A stretch of DNA of 64,000 nucleotides from an uncultured Pseudomonadota bacterium (GTDB lineage Bacteria > Pseudomonadota > Gammaproteobacteria > Steroidobacterales > Steroidobacteraceae). Positions 8,992 through 18,832 of the stretch are shown here, piece by piece; within the stretch, counting starts at the first letter, position 1, and every line of letters begins with the position of its first letter. The notes under the pieces are model-generated. The model was not told where the DNA came from, ran no database searches, and saw only the letters and a program-made list of their open reading frames with translations. The stretch covers positions 1 to 64,000 of the forward strand of contig CAIPVV010000008.1 of assembly GCA_903868595.1 (NCBI GenBank). Reading direction: 5' to 3'. The translations under genes were made by a program, and so were the position numbers.

Positions 8992-9431
8992 ATTTCCTCC
9001 AGGGATTGGGACAGGGCAGTAACCAGTTCATAGAGCCTCGCCTTCAGCGCGATCGCCTTCTCGGCCGAATACGCCGAGGCTGCGCGATTGGCCAGCAGGT
9101 CGGGCACGCAGGCACAGCGTTTCTGCAGCGCCCGGCCGCTGGCCGTGAGATGCAGTTCCTGTACGCGCTCGTCGCGAGCGCTGCGCACGCGCTGGAGGTA
9201 CCCGCAGGCCTCCAGGCGCTTGAGCAGCGGCGTCAGGGTGTTGGAGTTCAGGAGCGCGCGATGCCCCACATGGGACACCGAACACGGCGCGTCCTCCCAC
9301 AGGATCAGGAGCACGATGTACTGGGGATAGGTCAGGCCCAGTGGCTCCAGCAGCGGCTGGTAGAGGCGCGTCATCAGCCGCGAGGCAGCGTAGAGCGGGA
9401 AGCACCGCTGCTCATCCAGCAGCAGGGACAT
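8988..9431 (-). CDS. MarR-family regulator, OhrR-like peroxide sensor
   Basis: 147 residues with a winged-helix MarR fold. The N terminus (CFPLYAASR, then TYPQYIVLLILWE) closely matches OhrR, including the reactive Cys, here Cys10, that OhrR uses to sense organic hydroperoxides. ATG 9431 has GGGAG upstream. It precedes and overlaps the cytochrome gene by 4 bp instead of pairing with an ohr peroxidase, which is not seen in this window. It may repress this two-gene operon and release it on oxidation. Confidence 0.85.
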   Translation of the reverse strand: MSLLLDEQRCFPLYAASRLMTRLYQPLLEPLGLTYPQYIVLLILWEDAPCSVSHVGHRALLNSNTLTPLLKRLEACGYLQRVRSARDERVQELHLTASGRALQKRCACVPDLLANRAASAYSAEKAIALKARLYELVTALSQSLEEI

Positions 9432-9498
9432 TCGGCTCCCGTCACGAGTGCCGCGCCGCCGCCAGGAGCCTGCGAACGGGGTCGCACCGCGGTGTATT

Positions 9499-9531
9499 GA
9501 GATCGTGCAAGCTCCGGTCGCAAGCGATCTC
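9499..9531. promoter_or_regulatory. inverted repeat upstream of the OhrR-like gene
   Basis: 7-bp arms GAGATCG and CGATCTC separated by 19 bp, ~68 bp upstream of the regulator start at 9431. The spacer contains two near-identical gCAAGC copies. It could be an autoregulatory operator, but it does not match the A/T-rich sites known for OhrR. Confidence 0.3.
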
Positions 9532-9540
9532 TACGGCAAC

Positions 9541-9574
9541 AAAAAAGCCGCGCGACCTGCAGGCCGCGCGGCTT
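9541..9574 (-). terminator. intrinsic terminator of the TonB-receptor gene
   Basis: Perfect 10-bp stem (9545-9554 pairs with 9565-9574) with a 10-nt loop. On the minus strand it is followed by a run of T (the six A at 9541-9546). It lies ~90 bp past the stop codon at 9665 and insulates the receptor gene from the OhrR-cytochrome unit. Confidence 0.85.
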
Positions 9575-9664
9575 AACGTCAAATATGACCAACCGTACTG
9601 TGGCGCCAGGGGCGGCGGGCCGCGAGGCCCACCGCCTTTTGACGCTTTTACGGTGCTTCCGCTT

Positions 9665-12600
9665 CTAGAACTTGGCCTTGAAGCCCAGGAAGAAGCGGCG
9701 TCCCAACACGTCATAGAAGCCCGCGTTGGTCAAACCCGCGCCGGTCGAAGCAAGGCTGTAGGCCGTCGGGTTCTGGCAACCAGGAGCTCCGTTGCAGACG
9801 CCCGCCAGGTTCGTGCCCACCGGGTACCCCTTGGACGCCCCAGTGATGGCCGGCTGCGTGTTGAGCACGTTGTCGATGCCGGCACGAACCGAGTAGGTGT
9901 CGTTGATGTTCCAGTTCGCCGACAGATCCAGCGTGTCGTACGCCGGCGCTGCCACCGATGTCGTCGGGGTGTAGCTCAGTAGCGTACCCGCTCCACCAGC
10001 ACTCACAGACGCGTTGTTCTTAACAATGGCATCCTGGGTCGCCTGGGCGGCAGACACCGCACCCGGCAGGTGGCGCCACCGCAGGCTCACGCTCGTGGAC
10101 GGCAACATGTAGGTCAGCGACGTGAACAAGCGGTAGGTGTAGGCACCCCCGTTGAAGCCCGACAGGTTCGGACCCAGCGAGCCCTTCCACTCGGTCGTCG
10201 GGTCAAAGCCGGCCGGAGACGTCTTGGTCTTGTAGCTGTCGAGCCACGTACCCTGGACGCTGAGGCCGATGCCACCCGGCAGACGCTCGGCACCCAGATC
10301 GGCGAGCTTCGAGTACCAGTTGATACCGAAGTCGACGCCCGACGTGGAGACCTGCGCCTGATTCGCGTACTGCAGCAGCGTGCTGACCGCAGTACCCGTC
10401 GACTGGTTGCGGGGCAGGTTCTGGCAAGCCTGGCTGGCAGCTTGGGCAGCGGCGACCACTGCGTCCGTCACCTGCACTGCGCCGTAGCAAAGGTAGCGAG
10501 CGTAGTCGATCGAGTACGGCTCGATCGCGTTGGCGATCGAGATCTTGTACCAGTCGAAGGTTGCCGTCAGGCCGCGCAGCCAGGCGTTATCGGACGGCGA
10601 CCGCAGGACAAAGCCCGCGGTCCACGTGTCCGACGTCTCGGACTTCAGGTTCGAGTTGCCCTGCTGGTTCACCCAGTTGAACGTACCACCCGTGGCCGCG
10701 GGCTGGTTAGCCGCTCCACCGTAGAAGTAGTTTGCCGCCGCGCCCATCTGCGCCTGGCAGATGAGGTAGGCGCTCTTCGCACCCGCCGCGGTCTGGCCCG
10801 CAGCCAGCGTGCCCTGTACGCCCGTCGGATACAGGTTGGGCGCCGCGCCGCCCGCACCGAACGGCGAGTTGGACAGCGTTCCGCACGGGTCGCCGTAGGT
10901 GGTGCCGATCGTGAAGATCTGCTGCAGGTTCAGGTACAGCTCGCCAAGGTTAGGAGCCCGGGTGGCACGGTTGAAGCCGCCGCGGAAACGCACGTAGTCG
11001 TTGAACTCCGCACTCACGTTCGCCTTGAAGGTCGTCGTCGAAGCGGTCTTGTCGTACTCGGAATAGCGACCGCCCAGGTCAAGTTCCAGCTTCTTCATGA
11101 ACTTGAGACCGGAAACCACTGGCACGAGGAGCTCGCCGTAGTAGTCCTTGACCGCGATTTCCTGGTCCAGATAGCCGGTCGGATACACACCGATCACCTG
11201 ATCCTGGGACGAGGAGGTCGACTGCAGAATGTCCGGATTGAACTGCACCGCGTTGCGGCGGTACTGGTAACCCCACGCTCCCCGCATCTCTCCGGCCGGC
11301 AGGTCAAACAGACCGCCCTGGAAGTTCAGTTCACCGATGTCTTGCTGGATGGCCGTGTGCGTCTGCAGATTCGCGGCCACCGCGGCCTGGCAGTCTGCGG
11401 ACGCCGGGGTGTCACCCGCGAACAACGTGTTGTAGAAGCCGCTGGTGCAATGCACGGCAACGGAACCGAAGTTCGGCGACGCGCCAGTCGAGTTGCTCTG
11501 CAGGTTCGAGTTGGCGCCATAGTCAGGCGCCGCTACTTCCGCGCGCCAGCGGGCGAGCGAGTTGTCGCCGAAGGCCACGTTGTAGGTGCTGGACTCGCCG
11601 CGCGAGTAATAGACCTCGCCCGTCCAATCCTTGACCGGGATGTCGAACTTCACACCGGCGTCAATCATCCAGGACGTGGAAGTATCGGTCGTGGCGCGCT
11701 GCGCGAAGCCCTGGTCCGGATAGGTTTCCGCAACCCATCCGGTCGTCAGCGGGCTGGGAGTGAAGATGGTATTGCGGCTGTTGAGCAGCAACGCCAACGC
11801 GACGGGGACAGGGTGCTGCGCACCCGGCTTGCCGTGGGCAATGAAGTTCGGGTTGGCATACGCCGACGGGTTGGCGATCACCGCGGCCGCCAGACCCGGG
11901 GTGAGGAGGTTCAGCGTCGGGTCAATCGGGCTGTCCTTGGTGGCGTTGTACGGGACCGTTGCCTCCCAACCGTAGCTCGCGTTGGTACCCGCCAGGAACG
12001 TCTTGGTCAGGCTCTGCGAGAAGCGGGCGCTCGTGGAGAACTTGATGTGGTCGGTGATGTCGTAGTCGCCGGCACCCATGAACGCATAGCGCGTCTGCGG
12101 CGCGGAGGCGTACTCCGACAGGTCGTTGTACTTGATGGTCTGAACCACATTCGGCGGCGTTCCCGCGGGGCCGGGGTTCGTCATGCTGCTGTCGTACGTG
12201 TTCTGCAGCGCGTACACCTGGCCGTCGATCGGCTTGCCGAAGGTGCTGGCGTTATTGCCGGCCGGATCGAAGATCGAGCCGTTCGGATTGAACCGGACGC
12301 CCGCGAAGATGGCGCTCAGCGCTCCGAAGAACGGGGGGCCGGAGTTAATCGCCGCGCCGTTAGCCACTACCTGGGAGGCCGGCTTGCCGAGGATCTGACC
12401 CAGCACCGACGGGAGGTAGGGGTTCACGACCGGGTTGTACCCGTTCATGCCCATGATGAACCCGATGAAGTTGCCAGGCACCGTCGGGTCCGAATAGCCC
12501 TTCTGGAAGAATTCGCGATTGCGCTGGAAGGCCGGATCGCGGTTGTAGTACTCCGCCGAGAACACCATGTTGCCGCGGCCATCGGCGATCTTGGTACCCA

Positions 12601-13222
12601 TGATCGCCGAAGCGCGGGTCTCGCCACCGTCGCCCGCCTCGGTAACGCCATACTGCGCGTCGACTTCCAGACCCGTGAAATCCCTGCGCAAAATGAAGTT
12701 CGACACGCCGCCGATGGCATCGGCGCCGTACACCGCCGACGCGCCGCCGGAAATGATTTCCACGCGCTTGATCATCGAGGACGGGATGCTGTTGACGTCC
12801 ACCACCATCAGCGCGTTGTTGGGCGTGGCGCGGCGGCCATCGACCAGCACCAGGCTGCGGTTCGGGCCGAAGCCGCGCAGCGACACCGACGCAATGCCAA
12901 CAGAGTTCACCGCGGTGATCTGCACGTCACTCTGCGTCGTGACCGGCGAGCCGGCCGGATTAAACTGCGGCAGATCGTTCAGGTAGGATTCGACGTTCAG
13001 GCCAGTGCGACTTTCCAACACGGCGCTATCGATCGAAACGAGCGGGCTGTTGGACGTCAGGTCCCGGCGCACGATGCGCGAGCCCGTCACTTGCACTTCT
13101 TCGAGTTTGTCCTCAGCGGCATACGCCTGGGCGACAAAGCCACCTAACATCGCTGTTCCGAGTATCGCGGCGACCGACGCACGCACGCGACTGCTGCCAA
13201 AGCTGGATTGGATATAGCTCAC
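9665..13222 (-). CDS. TonB-dependent outer-membrane receptor
   Basis: 1185 residues, long for the family. A signal peptide (MLGGFVAQAYA) is followed by a TonB-box-like EEVQVTG and a plug domain with VLVDGRR and GADAIGGVSNF. The remainder is a 22-strand-type beta barrel rich in Asn, Gly and aromatics, ending in FKAKF with the terminal Phe expected for BAM-mediated insertion. GTG 13222 is preceded by a G-rich Shine-Dalgarno. It stands alone with its own terminator, without a recognisable FecIR pair, TonB/ExbBD or substrate enzyme beside it. Oligomer, peptide or siderophore uptake are all possible. Confidence 0.93.
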   Translation of the reverse strand: MSYIQSSFGSSRVRASVAAILGTAMLGGFVAQAYAAEDKLEEVQVTGSRIVRRDLTSNSPLVSIDSAVLESRTGLNVESYLNDLPQFNPAGSPVTTQSDVQITAVNSVGIASVSLRGFGPNRSLVLVDGRRATPNNALMVVDVNSIPSSMIKRVEIISGGASAVYGADAIGGVSNFILRRDFTGLEVDAQYGVTEAGDGGETRASAIMGTKIADGRGNMVFSAEYYNRDPAFQRNREFFQKGYSDPTVPGNFIGFIMGMNGYNPVVNPYLPSVLGQILGKPASQVVANGAAINSGPPFFGALSAIFAGVRFNPNGSIFDPAGNNASTFGKPIDGQVYALQNTYDSSMTNPGPAGTPPNVVQTIKYNDLSEYASAPQTRYAFMGAGDYDITDHIKFSTSARFSQSLTKTFLAGTNASYGWEATVPYNATKDSPIDPTLNLLTPGLAAAVIANPSAYANPNFIAHGKPGAQHPVPVALALLLNSRNTIFTPSPLTTGWVAETYPDQGFAQRATTDTSTSWMIDAGVKFDIPVKDWTGEVYYSRGESSTYNVAFGDNSLARWRAEVAAPDYGANSNLQSNSTGASPNFGSVAVHCTSGFYNTLFAGDTPASADCQAAVAANLQTHTAIQQDIGELNFQGGLFDLPAGEMRGAWGYQYRRNAVQFNPDILQSTSSSQDQVIGVYPTGYLDQEIAVKDYYGELLVPVVSGLKFMKKLELDLGGRYSEYDKTASTTTFKANVSAEFNDYVRFRGGFNRATRAPNLGELYLNLQQIFTIGTTYGDPCGTLSNSPFGAGGAAPNLYPTGVQGTLAAGQTAAGAKSAYLICQAQMGAAANYFYGGAANQPAATGGTFNWVNQQGNSNLKSETSDTWTAGFVLRSPSDNAWLRGLTATFDWYKISIANAIEPYSIDYARYLCYGAVQVTDAVVAAAQAASQACQNLPRNQSTGTAVSTLLQYANQAQVSTSGVDFGINWYSKLADLGAERLPGGIGLSVQGTWLDSYKTKTSPAGFDPTTEWKGSLGPNLSGFNGGAYTYRLFTSLTYMLPSTSVSLRWRHLPGAVSAAQATQDAIVKNNASVSAGGAGTLLSYTPTTSVAAPAYDTLDLSANWNINDTYSVRAGIDNVLNTQPAITGASKGYPVGTNLAGVCNGAPGCQNPTAYSLASTGAGLTNAGFYDVLGRRFFLGFKAKF

Positions 13223-13424
13223 TGTGCAACCCCCCTTATATGGGCTTGATCTGTATCGAAATTCGACGATAAAAATCCGGGTAGCCGACGAAGGAAACGA
13301 GATCCGCCCCGAATTTTTTTTTTGTTCTTACCGCGCTATAGAGCCACAGCGCCCTGTGCACTTGCAATAGTTTGCGTGTTTTTTCATAACGTGTTGCGGA
13401 ATTGAAACACCACGTCTTGGAAAT

Positions 13425-13499
13425 TGGCTGGGGTGGAAGGATTCGAACCTCCGAATGGCGGGATCAAAACCCGCTGCCTTACCACTTGGCGACACCCCA
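13425..13499 (-). tRNA. tRNA-Gln (anticodon TTG)
   Basis: 75 nt including an encoded CCA. The 7-bp acceptor stem pairs fully (TGGGGTG with CACCCCA). The anticodon stem GCGGG/CCCGC encloses the loop TTTTGAT, giving anticodon TTG, and the T loop has TTCGAAT. It closely resembles enterobacterial tRNA-Gln. It sits upstream of ispE's usual partner prs, the conserved location, though prs is now 7 kb away. Confidence 0.97.
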
Positions 13500-13544
13500 G
13501 CAGCTGCACGAACGAACGACGGCTTGCGGCCGGCTCCCGCGAGC

Positions 13545-14381
13545 CTAGACCGGCGACTGGGCCAACCCCTTGGCCACCCAGACACTGAACTCCACCGGCG
13601 CCTGCGCCGCGACCTGCCGCGCAGCGGCCTCCGAGCCAAAGGCCGCGAACAGGCAGGACCCGGTACCGGTCAGCCGGGCCGGGGCGTAACTGGCCAGCCA
13701 GTCCAACGCCGCGGCCACCTGCCGGTAGCGCCCTCGCACCACGGGTTCGCAGTCATTGCGACTCTCGCCCGCGAGGAAGTCGCGCATTGTGATTGCCGGG
13801 GAATTTCTGGTCAATTCAGGAGCCTGGAAGATTTCGGCCGTGGACACCGCGACCTGGGGGTGCAGGATCAGGTACCAGCATGATTCCAGCGCCACGGGGG
13901 TTAATTGCTCGCCGCGGCCTTCCCCCCACGCGCTGCGCCCCAGTACAAAGACCGGCACGTCCGCGCCCAGGGCAAGGCCCAGCGCCGCCAGGTCCTGGCG
14001 GGTATAGCCCAGCCCCCAGAGCCGGCTGAGGCCCAGGAGCACCGTCGCCGCATCCGAACTGCCGCCACCCAGCCCCCCGCCGGCGGGAATGCGCTTGTGC
14101 ACGTGGATGCGAGCACCGAGCGCCGAGCCGCTGTGGGCCTGGAGCAGCTGCGCCGCGCGCACCGTGAGGTCCTGGGCATCTGCAAGGCTCGCCAGGAGCG
14201 GATCCGACGGCGGTGGATCACGGGTGATCCGGCCATCCTGCGTGACCTCCAGGTCCACCCGGTCGCACAGGTCGACCAGCTGGAACAGCGTCTGCAGCGC
14301 GTGATAGCCATCGGCCCGGCGCCCGCGCACGTGCAGGAAGAGGTTGAGCTTGGCCGGCGCCGGCAGGCTCAGCACCGTCAC
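13545..14381 (-). CDS. ispE: 4-diphosphocytidyl-2-C-methyl-D-erythritol kinase
   Basis: 278 residues from GTG 14381, chosen because it shares a GTGA overlap with the lolB stop and has GGTGGGA upstream. IspE phosphorylates CDP-methylerythritol in the MEP pathway to isoprenoids. PAPAKLNLFL at the start and the GHMP-kinase ATP loop PAGGGLGGGSSDAA are intact. It is co-transcribed with lolB; tRNA-Gln follows 45 bp downstream. Confidence 0.96.
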   Translation of the reverse strand: MTVLSLPAPAKLNLFLHVRGRRADGYHALQTLFQLVDLCDRVDLEVTQDGRITRDPPPSDPLLASLADAQDLTVRAAQLLQAHSGSALGARIHVHKRIPAGGGLGGGSSDAATVLLGLSRLWGLGYTRQDLAALGLALGADVPVFVLGRSAWGEGRGEQLTPVALESCWYLILHPQVAVSTAEIFQAPELTRNSPAITMRDFLAGESRNDCEPVVRGRYRQVAAALDWLASYAPARLTGTGSCLFAAFGSEAAARQVAAQAPVEFSVWVAKGLAQSPV

Positions 14382-14983
14382 GGTCCCACCACGTGCCAAC
14401 GCTCCACGATCAGCTTCAGGCGGATATCGTCCCGCAGGAGGGTCAGGCGCCGGGGCAGCACGCCCTCCAGCGGCCCGGTGCCAAAGCGGCGGTACTCCGG
14501 GTACTCGACCCGCCAGCCGTCCTGCTCCAGGACCGACAGCTGGGAGCCGCTAACCAGTGTCTCGGCAGCGGGCCGGGCCGGATCCGGCACGCCCAGTACC
14601 CAGTAGCGCAGGCTATCCAGCGGCGGCGCGAAGCCGAGGCGGCGTGCCAGCTCCTCACTGGCCAGGTTCCCGGAGAGCTGCTCGCCCCGGCTGGAGACCA
14701 GATGGATCTCATCGCCCTCGCGCGTGACCTGCGCGGAGCCGAAACCCAGCGGGGCGCGCAGCTGCAGCTCGGATCGCCGACCCTGCTGGTGCCAGGTGAG
14801 TGACGCGTTGACGCCCTCCTCCCCGACCGCGGCCGCCAGGCGCCCTTCCAGTTCAAAGCGCGCTACGGCCTGCAGCAGCGGGCGACGGGCCGCGTAGTTC
14901 TCGGGCGCCAGCCGCGGGCGCGGAGGCGCCGTCACGCAGGCCGCGAGCAGGAGCCCGGCGGCAAGGAGAAGGACCGTGCGCAT
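14378..14983 (-). CDS. lolB: outer-membrane lipoprotein LolB
   Basis: 201 residues with a lipoprotein signal and lipobox LAAC (Cys16). LolB receives lipoproteins from LolA and inserts them into the outer membrane. The body is the open beta-barrel fold of the family with segments such as FELEGRLA and [12 protein letters not shown]. It lies between the TPR lipoprotein gene (2 bp upstream) and ispE (4-bp overlap), the conserved lolB-ispE pair. Confidence 0.93.
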   Translation of the reverse strand: MRTVLLLAAGLLLAACVTAPPRPRLAPENYAARRPLLQAVARFELEGRLAAAVGEEGVNASLTWHQQGRRSELQLRAPLGFGSAQVTREGDEIHLVSSRGEQLSGNLASEELARRLGFAPPLDSLRYWVLGVPDPARPAAETLVSGSQLSVLEQDGWRVEYPEYRRFGTGPLEGVLPRRLTLLRDDIRLKLIVERWHVVGP

Positions 14984-14985
14984 GG

Positions 14986-16692
14986 CTAGCGCCGGCGGGG
15001 CGGCTCCTCACCCGTCAGGCGAGTGAGGGTGGAGCGCACGAGCATGTTGTCCGGATCGATGTTCAGCGCCTGCTGCCAGACGTAGCGGGCGCGGCCCTCC
15101 TCGCCCTGCTTCCACAGCACTTCGCCGAAATGGGCGGCGATGTCAGCGTCCCGGCCGTTGCGCCAGGCCCGCTCCAGAATCTGCGACGCCTCCGCAAGGC
15201 GGCCCTTGCGGAAGACGACCCAGCCGAGGCTGTCCTGGATCGCCGGGTTGTCCGGGGAGACGGCCAGCGCCTGCCGCACGAGCTTCTCGGCCCGGTCGAG
15301 GCTGCGGCCGTGGTCGGCCAGCGTGAAGCCCAGCGCATTGGCGATGCCCGGGTCCTCCGGCCGCTTGCGCAGCAGCTGCTCGAAGGCCTGCTCGGCGTCA
15401 CGGTGCTGGCCGCCGCGCTCCAGCATCGTCGCGCGCTGGTATTCCAGCGTCGGATGTCCGGGATACGCCTTCAGCGCCGCATCGATCGTTGCCACCGCCG
15501 CTGCGAAATCCGCGTTCCCGGCCAGTACCTGGGCCCGTGCGCCGATCGTTTCGATCGCGCTCTCCGGATGGTCGTGCTGGTAGGCATCCAGCAGCGCCAT
15601 GGCCTGCTCGCGCTTGCCTTGGTGCAGCAGGATGCGCGCGGCCGCGCCGCGCGCCAGCAGCGACACGGTGGAGTCGGCCAGCAGTCCATAGGAGCGCAGC
15701 GCGCGATCCTCGTCGCCGCGACGCTCAGCCAGCTGCGCCAGGTACACCAGCGCGATGGTGGTGCTGCCCCGCTGGCCCACGAGGGCGCCAAAGCGCTGCT
15801 CGGCTTCCGCGGTATCGCCCTGGTCCATCGCCATGACGCCCAGGCGCCGATCCACGGCCGGGGCGAGGCGCGTATCCGCGCGCAGCCGCAGGAGCTCGGC
15901 CCGCGCCTGCTCGCCGCGCTGCGCGGCGTTGAGCACGTCGAAGACCAGGAAGACGTCGTCGCCGCTGACCTTCCCCTGGATCTCGCGCGCACCGGCGAGG
16001 GCCTGGTCGTAGTCACCCCGCAGCGCCTGCGAGCGGATCAGCACCAGGCGGGCGGGGACCAGCGAGGCCTCCAGCGCCAGCGCGCGCCGCGCCAGCTCCG
16101 TCGCGTGCTGGAGGTCGAAGGCATGCAGCGCGAGCTGCGCCTGGGCCAGCACCACGTCGGCCGTGGCGTCATCGTTCAGCAGTACCTCGCCAAAGAGGCG
16201 ATAGGCGGCCGTGGCCTCCGTCTCGTTCTCCAGAAGTTCCGCGAAGCGACCCGGGTCCTGGTTGCCGGCCGCGCCGGAATCCCGCCACAGGGTCAGCGCC
16301 TTGCGGGCCTCCTGCGGCTGGTAGAGTTTCAGCGCGACGATCGTGCGCGCCAGCGCGGGCTCGCCGGCGAGCGGGGCCAGCGCCTGCCAGCGCTGCGCCG
16401 AGCGCTGCGCCAGCGGCAGCTGCTCGCAGCCGATCGCCACCTGCGTCGCGCGCGAGGCCAGCGGGATATCGGTGGAGGCGGCGGCGGCGCGGGCGTAGGC
16501 TTCCGCCGCCTCGCGGCACTGGCCACGCTCCAGCGCGACCTCGGCGACCATGACGGCGGCGTTGGCGTCGGTGGCCGCGGCAGCGTGCGCCTGCCGCCCC
16601 GGCGTGCTCGCGCAGCCTGCCAGCACCGCCATGACCACGAGCGCCGCGACGGAAGTCGCAGCGCCTGCCCGGAAACCGTTGGATTGAGGCAT
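14986..16692 (-). CDS. TPR-repeat lipoprotein
   Basis: 568 residues. A lipoprotein signal ends in LAGC (Cys26) and is followed by about ten TPR-like helix pairs (for example the [12 protein letters not shown] and [13 protein letters not shown] repeats). Such proteins are periplasmic scaffolds; in related bacteria a TPR gene often precedes lolB. It starts 39 bp from the divergent prfA start and lies 2 bp upstream of lolB. The partner is unknown. Confidence 0.85.
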   Translation of the reverse strand: MPQSNGFRAGAATSVAALVVMAVLAGCASTPGRQAHAAAATDANAAVMVAEVALERGQCREAAEAYARAAAASTDIPLASRATQVAIGCEQLPLAQRSAQRWQALAPLAGEPALARTIVALKLYQPQEARKALTLWRDSGAAGNQDPGRFAELLENETEATAAYRLFGEVLLNDDATADVVLAQAQLALHAFDLQHATELARRALALEASLVPARLVLIRSQALRGDYDQALAGAREIQGKVSGDDVFLVFDVLNAAQRGEQARAELLRLRADTRLAPAVDRRLGVMAMDQGDTAEAEQRFGALVGQRGSTTIALVYLAQLAERRGDEDRALRSYGLLADSTVSLLARGAAARILLHQGKREQAMALLDAYQHDHPESAIETIGARAQVLAGNADFAAAVATIDAALKAYPGHPTLEYQRATMLERGGQHRDAEQAFEQLLRKRPEDPGIANALGFTLADHGRSLDRAEKLVRQALAVSPDNPAIQDSLGWVVFRKGRLAEASQILERAWRNGRDADIAAHFGEVLWKQGEEGRARYVWQQALNIDPDNMLVRSTLTRLTGEEPPRRR

Positions 16693-16731
16693 GATCGCGC
16701 CACTATAGCCGATCGCCCCTGCCTGCCCAGA

Positions 16732-17817
16732 TTGAAAGACTCGATACGAACCAAGCTTGAGAAGACCGCCGACCGCTTTGAAGAAGTGGGCCGGCTGCTC
16801 GCTGACCCGGCCACGGCCGGCGGCTCAACAGAATTTCGCGAGCTCTCCCAGGAATATGCGCGGCTGGAGCCCGTGGCGCAGCGCTTCCGGGAGTACCGGG
16901 CGCTGGAAGCCGAGTCCGCCGCGGCCCAGGAACTGGCGCACGACGTCGACCCCGGCATGCGCGAGATGGGCGAGGAGGAAGCGCGCCGGCTGCAGGGCGT
17001 GCTGGCCGAGCGCGACCAGGACATGGCGCTGCTGCTGGTGCCGAAGGATCCGCGCGACGAGCGCAACATCTACCTGGAAGTGCGCGCCGGCACGGGTGGC
17101 GATGAGGCGGCCATCTTCGCCGGCGACCTGCAGCGCATGTACGTGCGCTACGCGGAGAACCGCGGCTGGCAGGTGGAGATCCTCAGCGAGAACCTGGGCG
17201 AGCACGGCGGGTACAAGGAAGTCATCAGCCGGGTCGTCGGGCGGGGCGCGTTCTCCGCCTTCAAGTTCGAGTCCGGCACGCACCGCGTGCAGCGCGTGCC
17301 GGCGACAGAGGCGCAGGGCCGCATCCACACCTCCGCCTGCACCGTGGCCATTCTTCCGGAGGAGGATGAGATCAACTCGATCGAGATCAATCCCGCCGAC
17401 CTGCGCGTGGACACCTTCCGCGCCTCCGGCGCCGGCGGCCAGCACGTCAACAAGACCGACTCGGCGATCCGCATCACCCACATCCCCACGGGCGTGGTGG
17501 TGGAGTGCCAGGACGAGCGCTCGCAGCACAAGAACCGGTCGCGCGCGATGGCGCTGCTGAAGGCACGCCTGCTGGCGGCGGAGCAGGAGAAGCAGCAGTC
17601 GGCGCAGGCCCATGCCCGCAAGCTGCAGGTCGGCAGCGGGGATCGCTCCGAGCGCATCCGCACCTACAACTTCCCGCAGGGCCGCATCACCGACCACCGC
17701 ATCAACCTCACGCTCTACAAGCTGGCGGATGTGATGAACGGCGACATGACCGAGCTGCTGCAGGCCCTGCAGCACGAGTACCAGGCCGAGGAGCTGGCGG
17801 CGCAGGTCGGCGAGTAG
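16732..17817 (+). CDS. prfA: peptide chain release factor 1
   Basis: 361 residues from a TTG start at 16732, picked because the protein then begins MKDSI, aligning with the E. coli start; no ATG fits. RF1 reads UAA and UAG through its PAT tripeptide (in [10 protein letters not shown]) and triggers hydrolysis through GGQ, near residue 234 in SGAGGQHVN. Both are intact. It is divergent from the TPR gene. Its usual partner prmC, which methylates the GGQ Gln, follows only after an inverted gene. Confidence 0.97.
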   Translation: MKDSIRTKLEKTADRFEEVGRLLADPATAGGSTEFRELSQEYARLEPVAQRFREYRALEAESAAAQELAHDVDPGMREMGEEEARRLQGVLAERDQDMALLLVPKDPRDERNIYLEVRAGTGGDEAAIFAGDLQRMYVRYAENRGWQVEILSENLGEHGGYKEVISRVVGRGAFSAFKFESGTHRVQRVPATEAQGRIHTSACTVAILPEEDEINSIEINPADLRVDTFRASGAGGQHVNKTDSAIRITHIPTGVVVECQDERSQHKNRSRAMALLKARLLAAEQEKQQSAQAHARKLQVGSGDRSERIRTYNFPQGRITDHRINLTLYKLADVMNGDMTELLQALQHEYQAEELAAQVGE

Positions 17818-18067
17818 GTCTGCGCGTTAAGGCGCGGCGCGCCAAAACCCCCAGCCCCTCGACCGCGGCCTGCACCGCAGGCGCAAGCCTCACGCCGCCG
17901 TCCCGGTTGACCGCCTTGCAGGGCACGGGCCGGACCCCTCGTGCGGCAGGTCGCCGCAGACAGCATTTGCGCGCTGCGCGATACCCGCATCGCAGGACGG
18001 GCGCGCCGGCGCCGGCGCCGGCGGGCGCGCATCGCCCCTCCGGCGCAGGCTCGCAGGGGTGGCGGGC

Positions 18068-18832
18068 TCAGCCTGGCTGAGGTTCTAGGCGCGCGCGCAG
18101 CGCCCCGCACACACTCACCAGCATCGCGCTGACGAACACCACCGGCAACGACAGCAGTCCCGCAAACAGCACGCGGGAGATCGCAACGCCCGCGCGCGCA
18201 CCGGCCTGGCCGGCCAGCGTCATGATCACGCCGAAGAAGATCCCGACCAGCATGACGAACACCAGCACCGCCGCGAGCGTCGCCAGGTAGCTGCCGCTGA
18301 GCGCCAGCGCATGGCCGCGCACCAGCGCGATGCTGCGGCGGCAGGCGGCCAGGGGCGAGAGGCCCTCCCACACGGCCAGCGTCCAGGCCAGCGACAGGTA
18401 GACCAGGGGCAGTACCAGGGGCGCCGCGACCCCGTACAGCAGTGCGCTGGCCACGGCCTGCGGCAGGACCCGTGCACTGCGGCGCAACGCATCGAAGGCA
18501 CCCAGCGGCACGCCCTGCACGAGGGCCTTCTGGCGCAGCAACACGGCGCCATAGCACAGGAGCGTCAGCAGCATGCTGGCCAGGTACAGCCCCCACCACT
18601 CGCGGCTGTGGGAGAGGCCACGCGCCTCGCCGCTGCTGACCGCCTCCGCGCCCGGCGCGCCGCTGGCCAGCACGCCCAGCAGCGCCAGCGGCAGGCAGGA
18701 GGGCCACGATAACTGGAATAATGCGGCGGTCGCCCGCAACACCTCGCGGGCCGCAAGCGTGCGGGGCACCGCCCAGGTCACAGCAGGAGCAGCGGAATTG
18801 CCAGGCGGGGAAGACAAGTCGGCGTCGGTCAC
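18068..18832 (-). CDS. hypothetical polytopic membrane protein
   Basis: 254 residues from GTG 18832, supported by GGAG 7 bp upstream. After a short polar N terminus there are about six hydrophobic segments, including LLLTLLCYGAVLL and LPLVYLSLAWTLAVW, with a basic loop (RRSARVLP) between. I do not recognise the family. Its start region overlaps the probable prmC start by ~35 bp in divergent orientation, and it interrupts the prfA-prmC pair. The 250 bp between it and prfA hold only GCCGGC-rich repeats. Confidence 0.65.
   Translation of the reverse strand: MTDADLSSPPGNSAAPAVTWAVPRTLAAREVLRATAALFQLSWPSCLPLALLGVLASGAPGAEAVSSGEARGLSHSREWWGLYLASMLLTLLCYGAVLLRQKALVQGVPLGAFDALRRSARVLPQAVASALLYGVAAPLVLPLVYLSLAWTLAVWEGLSPLAACRRSIALVRGHALALSGSYLATLAAVLVFVMLVGIFFGVIMTLAGQAGARAGVAISRVLFAGLLSLPVVFVSAMLVSVCGALRARLEPQPG

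Noticed and set aside
10070-13147. 1025-codon plus-strand open frame opposite the TonB receptor
   Set aside because: Arg-rich, domain-free antisense shadow, common in high-GC DNA; the minus-strand receptor has signal, plug and barrel features.
6418-13424. Prophage or integrative element
   Set aside because: No integrase, phage gene or flanking direct repeat found, despite the adjacent tRNA.
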